Assembly: GCA_021201315.1 (NCBI GenBank)
Contig: JAJQFG010000044.1
Span: forward strand, 1-41,052
Direction: 5' to 3'
Length of the DNA: 41,052 bases
From: Erysipelotrichaceae bacterium
Lineage (GTDB): Bacteria; Bacillota_I; Bacilli_A; Erysipelotrichales; Coprobacillaceae
The first letter of the stretch is position 1; every line of letters begins with the position of its first letter. The notes under the pieces were generated by a model. That model made no database searches, was not told the DNA's origin, and saw only the letters and a list, made by a program, of their open reading frames with translations. Made by a program: the position numbers and the translations under genes. This document shows positions 1 to 8,100 of this stretch, in pieces.

Positions 1-139
1 ATGCGTAGCTATACATGTTCTTAGAACTTACGGTTACGTTGTACGTTGAAGCAGCTTCAACCCTAGAATGATCACTACTTATATATAAAAGTGAAAAACA
101 CATAATTAAACTTATAATCATTTTAAATATTTTCTTCAT
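1..139 (-). CDS. Secreted protein, N-terminal fragment (cut by window edge)
   Basis: An open frame starts at an ATG at 139 and runs off the window's left edge (46 codons). It is preceded by an AGAGG ribosome site. The translation begins MKKIFKMIISLIMCFSLLYI, a typical signal peptide with a lysine-rich n-region and a hydrophobic core. A plausible signal peptidase I site follows VEA, and the visible mature part starts ASTYNVTVSS. Too little is visible to name a family. It is separated from the gene upstream on the same strand by a terminator at 227-249, so it is probably transcribed separately. Confidence 0.6.
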   Translation of the reverse strand, partial: MKKIFKMIISLIMCFSLLYISSDHSRVEAASTYNVTVSSKNMYSYA

Positions 140-226
140 TAATTACCTCTCTTTCTTGCAAGAGTATATATGAATTTATATGTGTAATCGCTATTTTTTC
201 ATATTATGAAAATCTATCAACATAAT

Positions 227-249
227 AAAAGAATCTCATATGAGATTCT
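227..249 (-). terminator. Rho-independent terminator after the frameshifted gene at 250-1033
   Basis: A perfect 20-bp palindrome (AGAATCTCAT/ATGAGATTCT, 230-249) is followed on the minus strand by TTTT. It sits directly after the stop codon at 250. Confidence 0.75.
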
Positions 250-1033
250 CTACTTTGACAAGGTCTTATCATTAAAGAACATTTCAGGATTATGATTGGC
301 TATATAATTTGTATTCATAAAACGTTTGATATATCTAAAATAACCATCAACTCCAAATTCCTTATCCCAAAGCTGAATACTTTCTAATATTCTGTTAAGA
401 CATAAGAATACATTTTTAAAGATATAATCATAATTACCATGATCATTAATATTAACATATGGTTGGATTATTTTAGCTACTTCTTCGTTTTTATAAGGAT
501 TCAAAATATATTCTAAGCCATCAGCCATATATAATAAATCTTCAGTTGCGTAATCACTATAATCAGAAGTTGTTTGGTCTTTTACATCTAGTAAACGATT
601 GATAACTATTTGAATAATTTTCATAGCTTCTCTGCTAGATAATTGATATTGTTCATGAAGTATAATCAAACGACTTTCAATAGCATATAATTCTGGTTCA
701 AGTGAACGCATATTATCCTTAAGATTTCCATAATGTTTTGTGATATAACGACTGTTCTTTCTAGCATCATTCACATCAAAACTATATTCACCCTCATGAT
801 TTGTGAGCGGTACTTCTAACATAAAATTATGCCAAGATGTTTCATTATAATTATCTAAATGTTCACGAAAATAGATTTCATAAAAATAAGCAATTGCTTG
901 AATAGTACGTTCTTCATCTAGTCCTAATTCTAATAATCTTTGATATGTTTGATGCGTAGTTACATTAACATCATCTTTTAATTGATTTTCTATTCTTTTT
1001 ATAAAAGCTTCTCTTGTATTTTTTTCTTGCCAT
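250..1033 (-). pseudogene. Protein of unknown function, frameshifted in an A7 tract near its start
   Basis: I do not recognise the family. The longest ATG frame (190 aa from 822) stays open upstream to about 1032 but has no start codon there. The natural start is the ATG at 1033: AGGAGG lies 1041-1046, inside the last codons of the upstream GTPase gene, whose TAA ends at 1037. That ATG is in a different frame. The two frames join if the run of seven A residues (1019-1025, T on plus) is read as six, giving about 260 aa beginning MARKNTREAFIKRIEN. The product looks soluble and helical, without signal peptide or membrane segment. It is evidently co-transcribed with, and perhaps translationally coupled to, the GTPase gene. 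The A7 could be a sequencing error, a phase-variable tract or a slippage site. Confidence 0.7.
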
Positions 1034-1036
1034 ATA

Positions 1037-3580
1037 TTATTCCTCCTTTTTCCATTTTTTCATATCTTCTTCCAATACAAAATCATGAGCTTTAGGCTGT
1101 TTATTCATAAATTCCATATGATTATCGTTAATCATTTTAACTTCTAACTCCAATTCCCTAGTTGATTTACGTAAAGCACCATGACCTAAAACAATGACTT
1201 GTTCTGCATTATCTGATGTTGCCACCACAATCCTATAGTCTTTAGCTAACTGATGTGTTGCTCTCTCTATATAAGCATCTGCAGTTTGTGCCTCTTTGGT
1301 ATATACAATATATAAGTTGTGATATTGTTGCATACTACCTGGATTATCTTTAACTTTATAGGCATCAAAAACTATAATCATCATACATTGTTTATAACCC
1401 TGATAATTGCTTAATATATCAATAAGCTTATCTCTAGCAGCCCCTAAATCTACTTGTGCTAATTTTGCTAACTCTTCCCAGCCAAAAATAATATTATAAC
1501 CATCAATTAACATACATTCAGGTTTTAATTCTTGTGTTTTCATAGCTGTTTCTTCTTTTTTTCGATAATAATCACTAGCTAAGGTATGTTTAATAGGTCC
1601 ATATGTTTTTTCAAAAATAGCATCTAATGCTTCATCACTATCATCAAAATGATAAGTTTCTAATGATTTATTTTGATTCGTTTTTAATACTTGGTAAGGT
1701 ATATGCATATGATCTTTTACTTCATTATAAGGTACATAATAGCCAGCTCCATGTTTACAGAATATTGATCCTGTAGGATGATTAACATCTTTTTCACTAT
1801 CATAACCTATTGAAGTAATGACTTCATCAGCATTGATACATGGTTGATATCCTGACATATGACATTGTAATTTGCCTTTACCTTTGGTATAGGATATGAC
1901 CGTTTGCTGATAATTTTGCATTTGTGATATTGGAGCTTCGCCTTCTATTATATTTAATCCATTATTAATGGATGATACTTGAGCAGTTGCATGCATCATT
2001 TCTAAATCATATAGCGCTCTAGAAATATAATTATCTTCTAATTCTAATTGATAATGATAATAAGGTTCTAATAAAATGGATTTGCCTATTTTTAATCCTT
2101 GACGTATTGCTCGATAAGTTGCTTCTCTAAAGTCTCCACCTTCGGTATGTTTTGGATGATATTTACCAATTAATAATGATATTTTGATATCTGTTATAGG
2201 TGAACCAGTCAATACACCTATGTGTTCTATTTCTTGTATATGTGAAAGAATCAATCTTTGAAAATGTCTTGGTAAGTCGTCTTCTTTACATTTGGATTCC
2301 ACTTGGATACCACTTCCTGATGGTAATGGTTCTAGTAGTATATGTACTTCAGCGTAATGTCTTAATGGTTCAAAATGTCCAACACCTTCAATAGGTTCAG
2401 TAATTGTTTCTTTATATAGGATACGACCTTGATCAAAAGATATATCTTCATGAAACCTTTCTTTGACCATTGTTTTAAGTATTTCTGTTTGAACTTCACC
2501 CATGAGTTGAACATAAATATCACCATTATCTATGGATAAATGAAGTTGTGGATCTTCTTTAGCTAATAATGACAAGTTTTGATACATTTTATGAGTATCA
2601 GTTTTTTCGTTTAAAACAATACGATATGTCATATAAGGTGATAAAATAGGTTGTATAGTATTTTGTGATATTCCTATGCTTTGTCCTGCTTCTAAGGATG
2701 TAGGTCCTTTTAAAACAACTACATTGCCTGCTTTAGCCTCATTAACCAATTGATATTTTAAGCCTGAATATACTCTTATTTCATCAATTTTCTCATCATT
2801 AATGAGTTCTTTAGTTTTAATACTTCCACCTGTTACTTTTATATGTATCAATCTTACATTACCTTCATGAGTTATTTTAAAGATTTGTGCAGAGAATGTA
2901 TCATGATATTGAGGTTGTAATGTATAATTATTTAACCCATCTAATAATTCTTCAACACCATCGTTTTTTAATGCTGATCCAAAATAGATGGGAAAGATAC
3001 GTCTATCGTTAATAAGTTTTGCAATACTTTGATTGTCTATTATACCTTGATTTAAATAATCATCTAATAAACGATCATCACACAAAGCTATATTTTCATA
3101 TGTATCATCATCATTAAAAATAATACATTGATCTCCTATTTTATGAATTACATCTTCAAATAATTCAGCTTTACTTAAATGTGTCAAATCCATCTTATTC
3201 ACAAATATAAAAACTGGTACATGATAATGTTCTAACAACTGGAAAATAGTTTCACTATGTGATTGGATTCCATCCAATCCACTAATAACCACAATTGCAT
3301 AATCTAATATCTGCAAAGTTCTTTCCATTTCACTAGAAAAATCAACATGACCTGGTGTATCTACTAAAATAAATTCCGTATCTTTATATGTAAAATTAGC
3401 TTGTTTAGAAAATATCGTAATACCACGATTTCTTTCTTGTTTATCATAATCTAAAAAAGCATCTTGATGATCCACTCTACCCAACCGTCTAATTTGACCT
3501 GTTAAATAAAGTAAACTTTCTGATAAAGTTGTTTTACCTGCATCAACATGAGCAAGTATACCAATAACTATCTTCTTCAT
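1037..3580 (-). CDS. TetM-like ribosomal GTPase fused to a C-terminal Rae1/YacP-type NYN nuclease domain
   Basis: 847 aa. Residues 1 to about 640 are an EF-G/TetM-type translational GTPase: AHVDAGKTT (G1, 10-18), RGIT switch region, DTPGHVDF (G3), NKMD (G4) and GSA (G5), then domains II-V. Classical TetM is about 640 aa. The extra C-terminus (about 690-830) matches YacP/Rae1: IDGYN, VFDAY, KEAQTADAYIE, ATSD and GALRKSTREL, with acidic residues D693, D739, D768 and D790. B. subtilis Rae1 is known to cut mRNA in the ribosomal A site, and TetM-type GTPases also bind there, so a ribosome-targeted nuclease is a coherent inference. Tetracycline resistance cannot be inferred, because this looks like a chromosomal housekeeping relative. 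The start was moved from TTG 3628 to ATG 3580: TTG 3628 lies in the -35 box, and AGAAGG precedes 3580. Confidence 0.88.
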   Translation of the reverse strand: MKKIVIGILAHVDAGKTTLSESLLYLTGQIRRLGRVDHQDAFLDYDKQERNRGITIFSKQANFTYKDTEFILVDTPGHVDFSSEMERTLQILDYAIVVISGLDGIQSHSETIFQLLEHYHVPVFIFVNKMDLTHLSKAELFEDVIHKIGDQCIIFNDDDTYENIALCDDRLLDDYLNQGIIDNQSIAKLINDRRIFPIYFGSALKNDGVEELLDGLNNYTLQPQYHDTFSAQIFKITHEGNVRLIHIKVTGGSIKTKELINDEKIDEIRVYSGLKYQLVNEAKAGNVVVLKGPTSLEAGQSIGISQNTIQPILSPYMTYRIVLNEKTDTHKMYQNLSLLAKEDPQLHLSIDNGDIYVQLMGEVQTEILKTMVKERFHEDISFDQGRILYKETITEPIEGVGHFEPLRHYAEVHILLEPLPSGSGIQVESKCKEDDLPRHFQRLILSHIQEIEHIGVLTGSPITDIKISLLIGKYHPKHTEGGDFREATYRAIRQGLKIGKSILLEPYYHYQLELEDNYISRALYDLEMMHATAQVSSINNGLNIIEGEAPISQMQNYQQTVISYTKGKGKLQCHMSGYQPCINADEVITSIGYDSEKDVNHPTGSIFCKHGAGYYVPYNEVKDHMHIPYQVLKTNQNKSLETYHFDDSDEALDAIFEKTYGPIKHTLASDYYRKKEETAMKTQELKPECMLIDGYNIIFGWEELAKLAQVDLGAARDKLIDILSNYQGYKQCMMIIVFDAYKVKDNPGSMQQYHNLYIVYTKEAQTADAYIERATHQLAKDYRIVVATSDNAEQVIVLGHGALRKSTRELELEVKMINDNHMEFMNKQPKAHDFVLEEDMKKWKKEE

Positions 3581-3603
3581 CTTATCAACTACCTTCTTCG
3601 CAT

Positions 3604-3632
3604 ATTTTAACACGATTCTATTTTTCAAACAA
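3604..3632 (-). promoter_or_regulatory. Sigma-A promoter for the TetM-Rae1 fusion gene
   Basis: -35 TTGTTT (3627-3632), 17-bp spacer, -10 TAAAAT (3604-3609) with an extended TGT in front. Transcription would start near 3598, leaving a leader of about 18 nt. This rules out the longer TTG-start reading. Confidence 0.55.
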
Positions 3633-3665
3633 TGAATATGGTTATTTATATGTTATTTATAAAAT

Positions 3666-3695
3666 ATAAAAAAAGAACCTGTTTTCACAGGTTCT
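3666..3695 (-). terminator. Rho-independent terminator after the aldolase gene
   Basis: Stem AGAACCTG/CAGGTTCT (3674-3681 with 3688-3695), followed on the minus strand by a run of T residues (3668-3674). Confidence 0.85.
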
Positions 3696-3705
3696 AATGT
3701 CTTAA

Positions 3706-4572
3706 TTAAGCTTTTCCAACGCTTCCGAATAATTCCATTTTTTCTTTAACGCATTGTTGAATTGCAGCAGCTCCAGGAGCTAATAATTTACGAGGGTCAT
3801 AACCTTTACCTTGTAAATCTTTACCTTCTTCGATGTACTTACGAGTAGCTTCTTGGAAGTATAATTGACATTCAGTGTTAACGTTAACTTTAGAAACACC
3901 TAAAGTGATAGCTTTCTTAACCATATCTTCAGGAATACCAGTACCACCATGTAATACTAAAGGCATAGTTCCTGTTTCTTGTTGAATAGCATCTAAGGCA
4001 TCAAAGTCTAAACCTTCCCAGTTATCTGGATATTTACCATGGATATTTCCAATACCAGCTGCTAAGAAGTCAATACCTAAATCAGCAATCATTTTACATT
4101 CTTTAGGATCTGCAACTTCACCTTTACCAATAACACCATCTTCTTCTCCACCAATTGAACCAACTTCTGCTTCAACTGATACACCTTTTTCATGACATAA
4201 AGCTACAATTTCTTTAGTTTTTTCAATATTTTCTTCGATTCCATAATGAGAACCATCAAACATGATTGAAGAGAAACCAGCAGCTAATGCAGCTTTTGCA
4301 CCTTCATAACTACCATGATCTAAGTGTAAAGCAACTGGTACAGTAATTCCTAATGAATCTACCATTGCATTTACCATTGCGCTAACTGTTGTATAACCAG
4401 TCATATATTTAGCAGCTCCTTCAGAAACTCCTAAGATAACTGGTGATTTTAATTCTTCTGCAGTTAACAAGATTGATTTTGTCCATTCTAAGTTGTTGAT
4501 GTTGAATTGACCAACAGCATAGTGACCTGCTTTTGCTTTATCAAGCATTTCTTTAGCTGAAACTAATCCCAT
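3706..4572 (-). CDS. fba: Class II fructose-1,6-bisphosphate aldolase
   Basis: Cleaves fructose-1,6-bisphosphate to dihydroxyacetone phosphate and glyceraldehyde-3-phosphate in cytosolic glycolysis and gluconeogenesis. 288 aa, close to the roughly 285-290 aa of Gram-positive FbaA. Visible motifs are LHLDHG (H83, D85, H86; metal and catalytic region), EAEVGSIGG, GNIHG with a zinc-ligand histidine, LHGGTG with the next zinc histidine, and KVNVNTE at the phosphate site. The start was moved from TTG 4593 to ATG 4572, which is preceded by AAGGAGAG. It is a single-gene unit with its own promoter and terminator. Codon choice looks more optimised (frequent GCT, GGT, CCA), as expected for a highly expressed glycolytic gene. 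Confidence 0.95.
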   Translation of the reverse strand: MGLVSAKEMLDKAKAGHYAVGQFNINNLEWTKSILLTAEELKSPVILGVSEGAAKYMTGYTTVSAMVNAMVDSLGITVPVALHLDHGSYEGAKAALAAGFSSIMFDGSHYGIEENIEKTKEIVALCHEKGVSVEAEVGSIGGEEDGVIGKGEVADPKECKMIADLGIDFLAAGIGNIHGKYPDNWEGLDFDALDAIQQETGTMPLVLHGGTGIPEDMVKKAITLGVSKVNVNTECQLYFQEATRKYIEEGKDLQGKGYDPRKLLAPGAAAIQQCVKEKMELFGSVGKA

Positions 4573-4609
4573 TTTTAATACTCTCCTTTTCAAATTTTCT
4601 TATATGTAT

Positions 4610-4638
4610 ATCATACACCGTTTTTTAAAAAATTTCCA
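4610..4638 (-). promoter_or_regulatory. Promoter for fba
   Basis: -35 TGGAAA (4633-4638), 17-bp spacer, -10 TATGAT (4610-4615). It lies in the gap between the aminotransferase stop and the aldolase start. Confidence 0.5.
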
Positions 4639-4660
4639 TAGATATTCACTTTTTTAATAC

Positions 4661-4681
4661 AAAAGTTACATTACAGTAACT
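4661..4681 (-). terminator. Weak hairpin terminator across the aminotransferase stop codon
   Basis: Stem AGTTAC/GTAACT (6 bp) with a six-base loop containing the TAA stop, followed by TTTT on the minus strand. The stem is short, so readthrough into fba is possible. Confidence 0.4.
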
Positions 4682-5849
4682 GATTTTCTTTAATTCCTTT
4701 TTCAATAGCTTCTAAAGCTTGTTTTAAGGTACTGCGAGGACAAGCTACATTAAATCTTTCAAAACCTTCGCCACCAGTTCCAAAAATATAACCTTCATCC
4801 AACCATAATTTAGCCTTATGAAGCATAAAATCTTCTAATTCTTTTGGTTTTAAATTTAATGCTCTAAAATCAACCCAAATCAAATATAAACCTTCAGGTT
4901 TAATCACTTTAATTTCAGGTAATCTTGTTTCAAAGAAATTAATCATATAATCAATATTACCTTGCAAATATTCTAATAACTCATCAACCCACTTATCACC
5001 ATAAGTATAAGCAGCTTGACATGCATCCATACCAAAGATATTTGGATCTGTTACCCCAGAAGCCTGTTTTTCTGCTTTATATAGTTTTCTTAATGTCTCA
5101 TTAGGAATAATAATATTAGATGTTTGAAGTGCTGCTAAGTTAAATGTTTTAGAAGGTGCACTACATATAATCGTAAAGTCTTTATAACTTTCATCAACCT
5201 CAATAAATGGTACATGTATATGTCCTTCATATACAAAATCCATATGAATTTCATCACTTACTACAATAACATGATGTTTTTTACATATATCACCTATTTG
5301 TTTTAATTCTTCTTTTGTCCATACTTTACCAATTGGATTATGTGGATTACAAAGAATAAACATTTTGACGTCATTATCAATAATCTTTTGTTCAAATAAG
5401 TTAAAATCACATTCATAATGATCATCTTTTAATACTAATGGACATTCGATAACATTTCTATTTCTACCTTTAATAGAAAAATCAAATGGATAATATACTG
5501 GTTTCATAATTAAGATATTATCATTCTCTTTTGTATAAGTACTGACTGCTAATCTTAAAGCTGTCACAACACCTGTTGTAGTAACAATCCAATCCTTTTC
5601 AATGTGGAATTGATGACGTCTATCCATCCAATCAATTACAGCTTGTAAATAATCATCAGTAACACCTGCATAACCAAAAATACCATGTTGTGCTCTTTTA
5701 ACTAGTGCATCTTTAACTTCTGGAAGTGTTTCAAAGTCCATGTCAGCGACCCACATTGGTAATACTTCTGGATCATTTTGACAATGATCACCATCCCATT
5801 TAACACTATTTGTGTTTCTTCTTTCAATTACTTTATCAAAATCATACAT
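4671..5849 (-). CDS. PLP-dependent C-S lyase / aminotransferase of the PatB-MalY type
   Basis: 392 aa, fold-type I PLP enzyme. The opening (YDFDKVIERRNTNSVKWD, then LPMWVADMDF) is diagnostic of the PatB/MalY branch, whose members cleave the C-S bond of cystathionine or cysteine conjugates. Visible landmarks are CNPHNPIGKVW (168 onward), SDEIHMDF (D199) contacting the PLP ring, and SAPSKTFNLA with Schiff-base lysine K234. The length is normal for the family. It is the last gene of a four-gene minus-strand operon, and its start overlaps the end of the SpoU methyltransferase by 8 bases. Exact substrate (cystathionine, cysteine or a transaminase reaction) cannot be read from sequence. Confidence 0.9.
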   Translation of the reverse strand: MYDFDKVIERRNTNSVKWDGDHCQNDPEVLPMWVADMDFETLPEVKDALVKRAQHGIFGYAGVTDDYLQAVIDWMDRRHQFHIEKDWIVTTTGVVTALRLAVSTYTKENDNILIMKPVYYPFDFSIKGRNRNVIECPLVLKDDHYECDFNLFEQKIIDNDVKMFILCNPHNPIGKVWTKEELKQIGDICKKHHVIVVSDEIHMDFVYEGHIHVPFIEVDESYKDFTIICSAPSKTFNLAALQTSNIIIPNETLRKLYKAEKQASGVTDPNIFGMDACQAAYTYGDKWVDELLEYLQGNIDYMINFFETRLPEIKVIKPEGLYLIWVDFRALNLKPKELEDFMLHKAKLWLDEGYIFGTGGEGFERFNVACPRSTLKQALEAIEKGIKENQLL

Positions 5850-6582
5850 TTCCCCTCAATACCTTCCTTTCTTTAAACTCCTGTTTAGAAAAATGAAACA
5901 ACGTTAAACCTAACGCCATTGATAAATTCAATGAATCTATTTGTTCACTATGGGGTATAAATACACTCTTCCCATAGTTTAAATAACTATCATCCAAACC
6001 ACTGCTTTCATTACCAAATATTAATGTATGTATATTTTCTGTTTGTACATGATGAATATTGGTAGCTCCTTTTAACATAAGTGGATATATTTCGTGATGC
6101 TTATATAACTGATAATAACTTTCAAAATTATCAAAATATTGAACATTCAAATGAAATAGTGCTCCCATAGAAGCTCTTATCACCTTAGGATCATAAATAT
6201 CTACAGCTGGTCTAATAATTGCTAAGTTAACATAATCAAAGCCAAGCATTGTACGCATAATTGTCCCCATATTACCCATATCCATAGGATTAACCAATAC
6301 TACATGATTACCTTCATTCAAACTACTTTCATAAGTATCAAATACACCTATCGCAAAACAATTATTTTTAGGTGATAACTTGTCTATTGTCTTGTCATGA
6401 ATATCTATAGGAATATGATGTATTTTACATAATTGTTGTATTTTAGGATAACCTCTATTTTTTTCAATACTTGAATGTACAACAATTCTTTTTACATAAT
6501 TGGGTTTATTTTCCAACGATTCTATTGTTGGAAAAACACCTAATGTATAAGATTGACTGTCTCCTTTTTTATAAATCTTCAT
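5842..6582 (-). CDS. SpoU/TrmH-family RNA 2'-O-methyltransferase
   Basis: 246 aa SPOUT-fold enzyme using S-adenosylmethionine to methylate a ribose 2'-OH in tRNA or rRNA. The three SpoU motifs are present: NPMDMGNMGTIMRTMLGF (motif 1, with N and R), LIFGNESSGL (motif 2) and IPHSEQIDSLNLSMALGL (motif 3, knot region). An N-terminal extension of about 90 aa may aid RNA binding. The ATG at 6582 is preferred over 6588 because GGAG lies 7 bases before it but only 1 base before the upstream ATG. It overlaps the end of the Sel1-repeat gene by 14 bases, so translation is probably coupled. The target nucleotide is unknown. Confidence 0.9.
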   Translation of the reverse strand: MKIYKKGDSQSYTLGVFPTIESLENKPNYVKRIVVHSSIEKNRGYPKIQQLCKIHHIPIDIHDKTIDKLSPKNNCFAIGVFDTYESSLNEGNHVVLVNPMDMGNMGTIMRTMLGFDYVNLAIIRPAVDIYDPKVIRASMGALFHLNVQYFDNFESYYQLYKHHEIYPLMLKGATNIHHVQTENIHTLIFGNESSGLDDSYLNYGKSVFIPHSEQIDSLNLSMALGLTLFHFSKQEFKERKVLRGNV

Positions 6583-7702
6583 GGCCATACTCCTTTAATA
6601 TTCTTTGATTTTCACTTTCTATTTCATGTGCTTTTTTCAAATAATATTCAACCTTTTGTATGTCAGCATCAACATATTGTCCAAAACGATAAAACTGAGC
6701 TAAAGTAATACAAGCCACTTGACAATGCATATCCACAGCTTGATTCAAATAATGAATACCCACGTTCTTTTCTTTTTCTAATAAACCATGTTCCAATTGT
6801 AGTAATGCTAATTCATAAGTACAATCACCATCAAATAAATAATAACCATATTCAAAATACTTTTGAGCAAGATTTTCATCTTTATCAACACCCAAACCTG
6901 TTTTTAAATAAGTAGCTGTTTTATATAAACAATGACTATCAAACATCCTGGCTCCTTGATAAAAAGCTTTAAATGCTCCAGAATAATCTCTATAATATTC
7001 TAATATATAACCACTATAAAAATACGCTTCAGCTTCATGACTCTTTTGAAGATATGCTAATGCCTTATCAAAATCTTTCTTATCTTTAGATCCAAACAAA
7101 TACATCATACCTAATCTCAAACATGTTTTATCATCATCATTAGACTCATAATAAAGTATCGCTTTTTCAACATTTTTTTCAATTCCCCAACCATGTTCAT
7201 ACATTTGCCCTAAATAATAAGCACAATCATGATAACCCAAACTATAAAGATACGAATAAATCTTAAACGCTTCTTCATAATCCTGAGCAACACCAAATCC
7301 ATCATAATAACATTTAGCTACCATCGCAAGATGACCTGTATCACCATGTTCATAACTTTGTTGAGCTAACTCATCCATATTAGCTACTGTAAAATAATAA
7401 CCAATCTCATTCAACAACCTCACAAAAACAGCTACCATAAAGACAGCTTCTTTTTCACTTAATTGAAATTGCTTAATCAAATATTCTACATAACCCTTTA
7501 TATCAATATTTTGATCAAAAATCATCACATCAAAGATGCCAGCCTTCATACCTAAAACAACCAAATAACACTCATCCATCAATGATGTTGCTTCATCATT
7601 TAAAGCTTCCTCAAAACGATCATAATCATAGCGAATACCATCACCATATTCATCCATGACATTCATAACCGCTTTCACTATATCAATATCTAAAATAGCC
7701 AT
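6569..7702 (-). CDS. Sel1-like tetratricopeptide repeat protein
   Basis: 377 aa. From about residue 115 onward it has Sel1-type repeats, e.g. HLAMVAKCYYDGFGVAQDYEEAF and CAYYLGQMYEHGWGIEKNVEKAI, with the A-x2-LG-x2-Y-x2-G-x-G pattern. These form helical hairpins that scaffold protein interactions. The first 110 residues are helical and acidic and belong to no family I recognise. No signal peptide or membrane segment, so probably cytosolic. The start codon shares its A with the stop of the upstream gene (TAATG), so coupled translation is expected. Whether it acts with the neighbouring methyltransferase is unknown. Confidence 0.85.
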   Translation of the reverse strand: MAILDIDIVKAVMNVMDEYGDGIRYDYDRFEEALNDEATSLMDECYLVVLGMKAGIFDVMIFDQNIDIKGYVEYLIKQFQLSEKEAVFMVAVFVRLLNEIGYYFTVANMDELAQQSYEHGDTGHLAMVAKCYYDGFGVAQDYEEAFKIYSYLYSLGYHDCAYYLGQMYEHGWGIEKNVEKAILYYESNDDDKTCLRLGMMYLFGSKDKKDFDKALAYLQKSHEAEAYFYSGYILEYYRDYSGAFKAFYQGARMFDSHCLYKTATYLKTGLGVDKDENLAQKYFEYGYYLFDGDCTYELALLQLEHGLLEKEKNVGIHYLNQAVDMHCQVACITLAQFYRFGQYVDADIQKVEYYLKKAHEIESENQRILKEYGHEDL

Positions 7703-7974
7703 TATAATCCTTTATTAATCGCTTGAACATCTTCTAATTGTTTTTGCGCATTATTTTTTAAAGCTATAAAATGATTTTTGTCAAAATTCGCACCCTGATC
7801 AATTAGTTCAATAAGTTCATTATATTTTTCTACAACTAAAGCTAAGATAGATTCTTTAATTACAAAATCCATTTCATTATTGGCTTGTTGTAATAATTGG
7901 TTCACTGATTTATATTGTTCTTTAAAGATAGCATCATAATCAACTTTTTGTTTCTTTTTAGAAAATAATCCCAT
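7702..7974 (-). CDS. Small helical protein of unknown function, first gene of the operon
   Basis: 90 aa from ATG 7974 (MGLFSKKKQKVDYDAIFKEQ). MGLFSKKK-type basic starts often precede small helical, membrane-peripheral proteins, but nothing more specific is recognisable. The rest is predicted helical and rich in Q, N, E and L. The open frame extends to an ATG at 8028, but the likely promoter -10 (7997-8002) falls inside that extension. ATG 7974 follows GAGGAG at a good distance, so the short form was chosen. Confidence 0.65.
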   Translation of the reverse strand: MGLFSKKKQKVDYDAIFKEQYKSVNQLLQQANNEMDFVIKESILALVVEKYNELIELIDQGANFDKNHFIALKNNAQKQLEDVQAINKGL

Positions 7975-7996
7975 ATACCTCAACTCCTCGCATACC

Positions 7997-8005
7997 ATTA
8001 TAACA
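7997..8005 (-). promoter_or_regulatory. Extended -10 promoter for the 7974-4671 operon
   Basis: On the minus strand TGTTATAAT is a consensus extended -10 (hexamer 7997-8002). No good -35 is visible. Transcription would start near 7990, just upstream of the ATG at 7974. Confidence 0.5.
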
Positions 8006-8056
8006 AGTAATTTCCTAAAAATAAACATTTAAAATAATGATTTCAACTTCCTTTTT

Positions 8057-8091
8057 CTTATGGATGAATTATGATATAATTCATCCATAAG
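8057..8091 (+). promoter_or_regulatory. Promoter embedded in a perfect 35-bp palindrome (candidate operator)
   Basis: Two perfect 16-bp arms, CTTATGGATGAATTAT and ATAATTCATCCATAAG, are separated by GAT. The right half contains the extended -10 TGATATAAT (hexamer 8075-8080), and the palindrome ends in the ribosome site AAGGAG. There is no clear -35. Transcription would begin near 8087, so the palindrome acts mainly as DNA, probably a repressor or activator operator for the 8101-12594 operon. The regulator is not evident in the window. Confidence 0.65.
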
Positions 8092-8100
8092 GAGAACGTT

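Noticed and set aside
2200-2394. Small open frame on the plus strand
   Set aside because: It lies wholly opposite the GTPase gene, has no ribosome site and has no recognisable domain. The same holds for those at 8906-9217, 14317-14502, 24321-24518, 25505-25687, 27628-27982, 30111-30299, 36026-36238 and 37119-37301.
1037-3628. Acquired tetracycline-resistance gene, with the longer TTG start at 3628
   Set aside because: The GTPase is TetM-like, but fused to a Rae1 domain and embedded in ordinary chromosome with no mobile genes. Resistance cannot be inferred. TTG 3628 lies in the -35 box.
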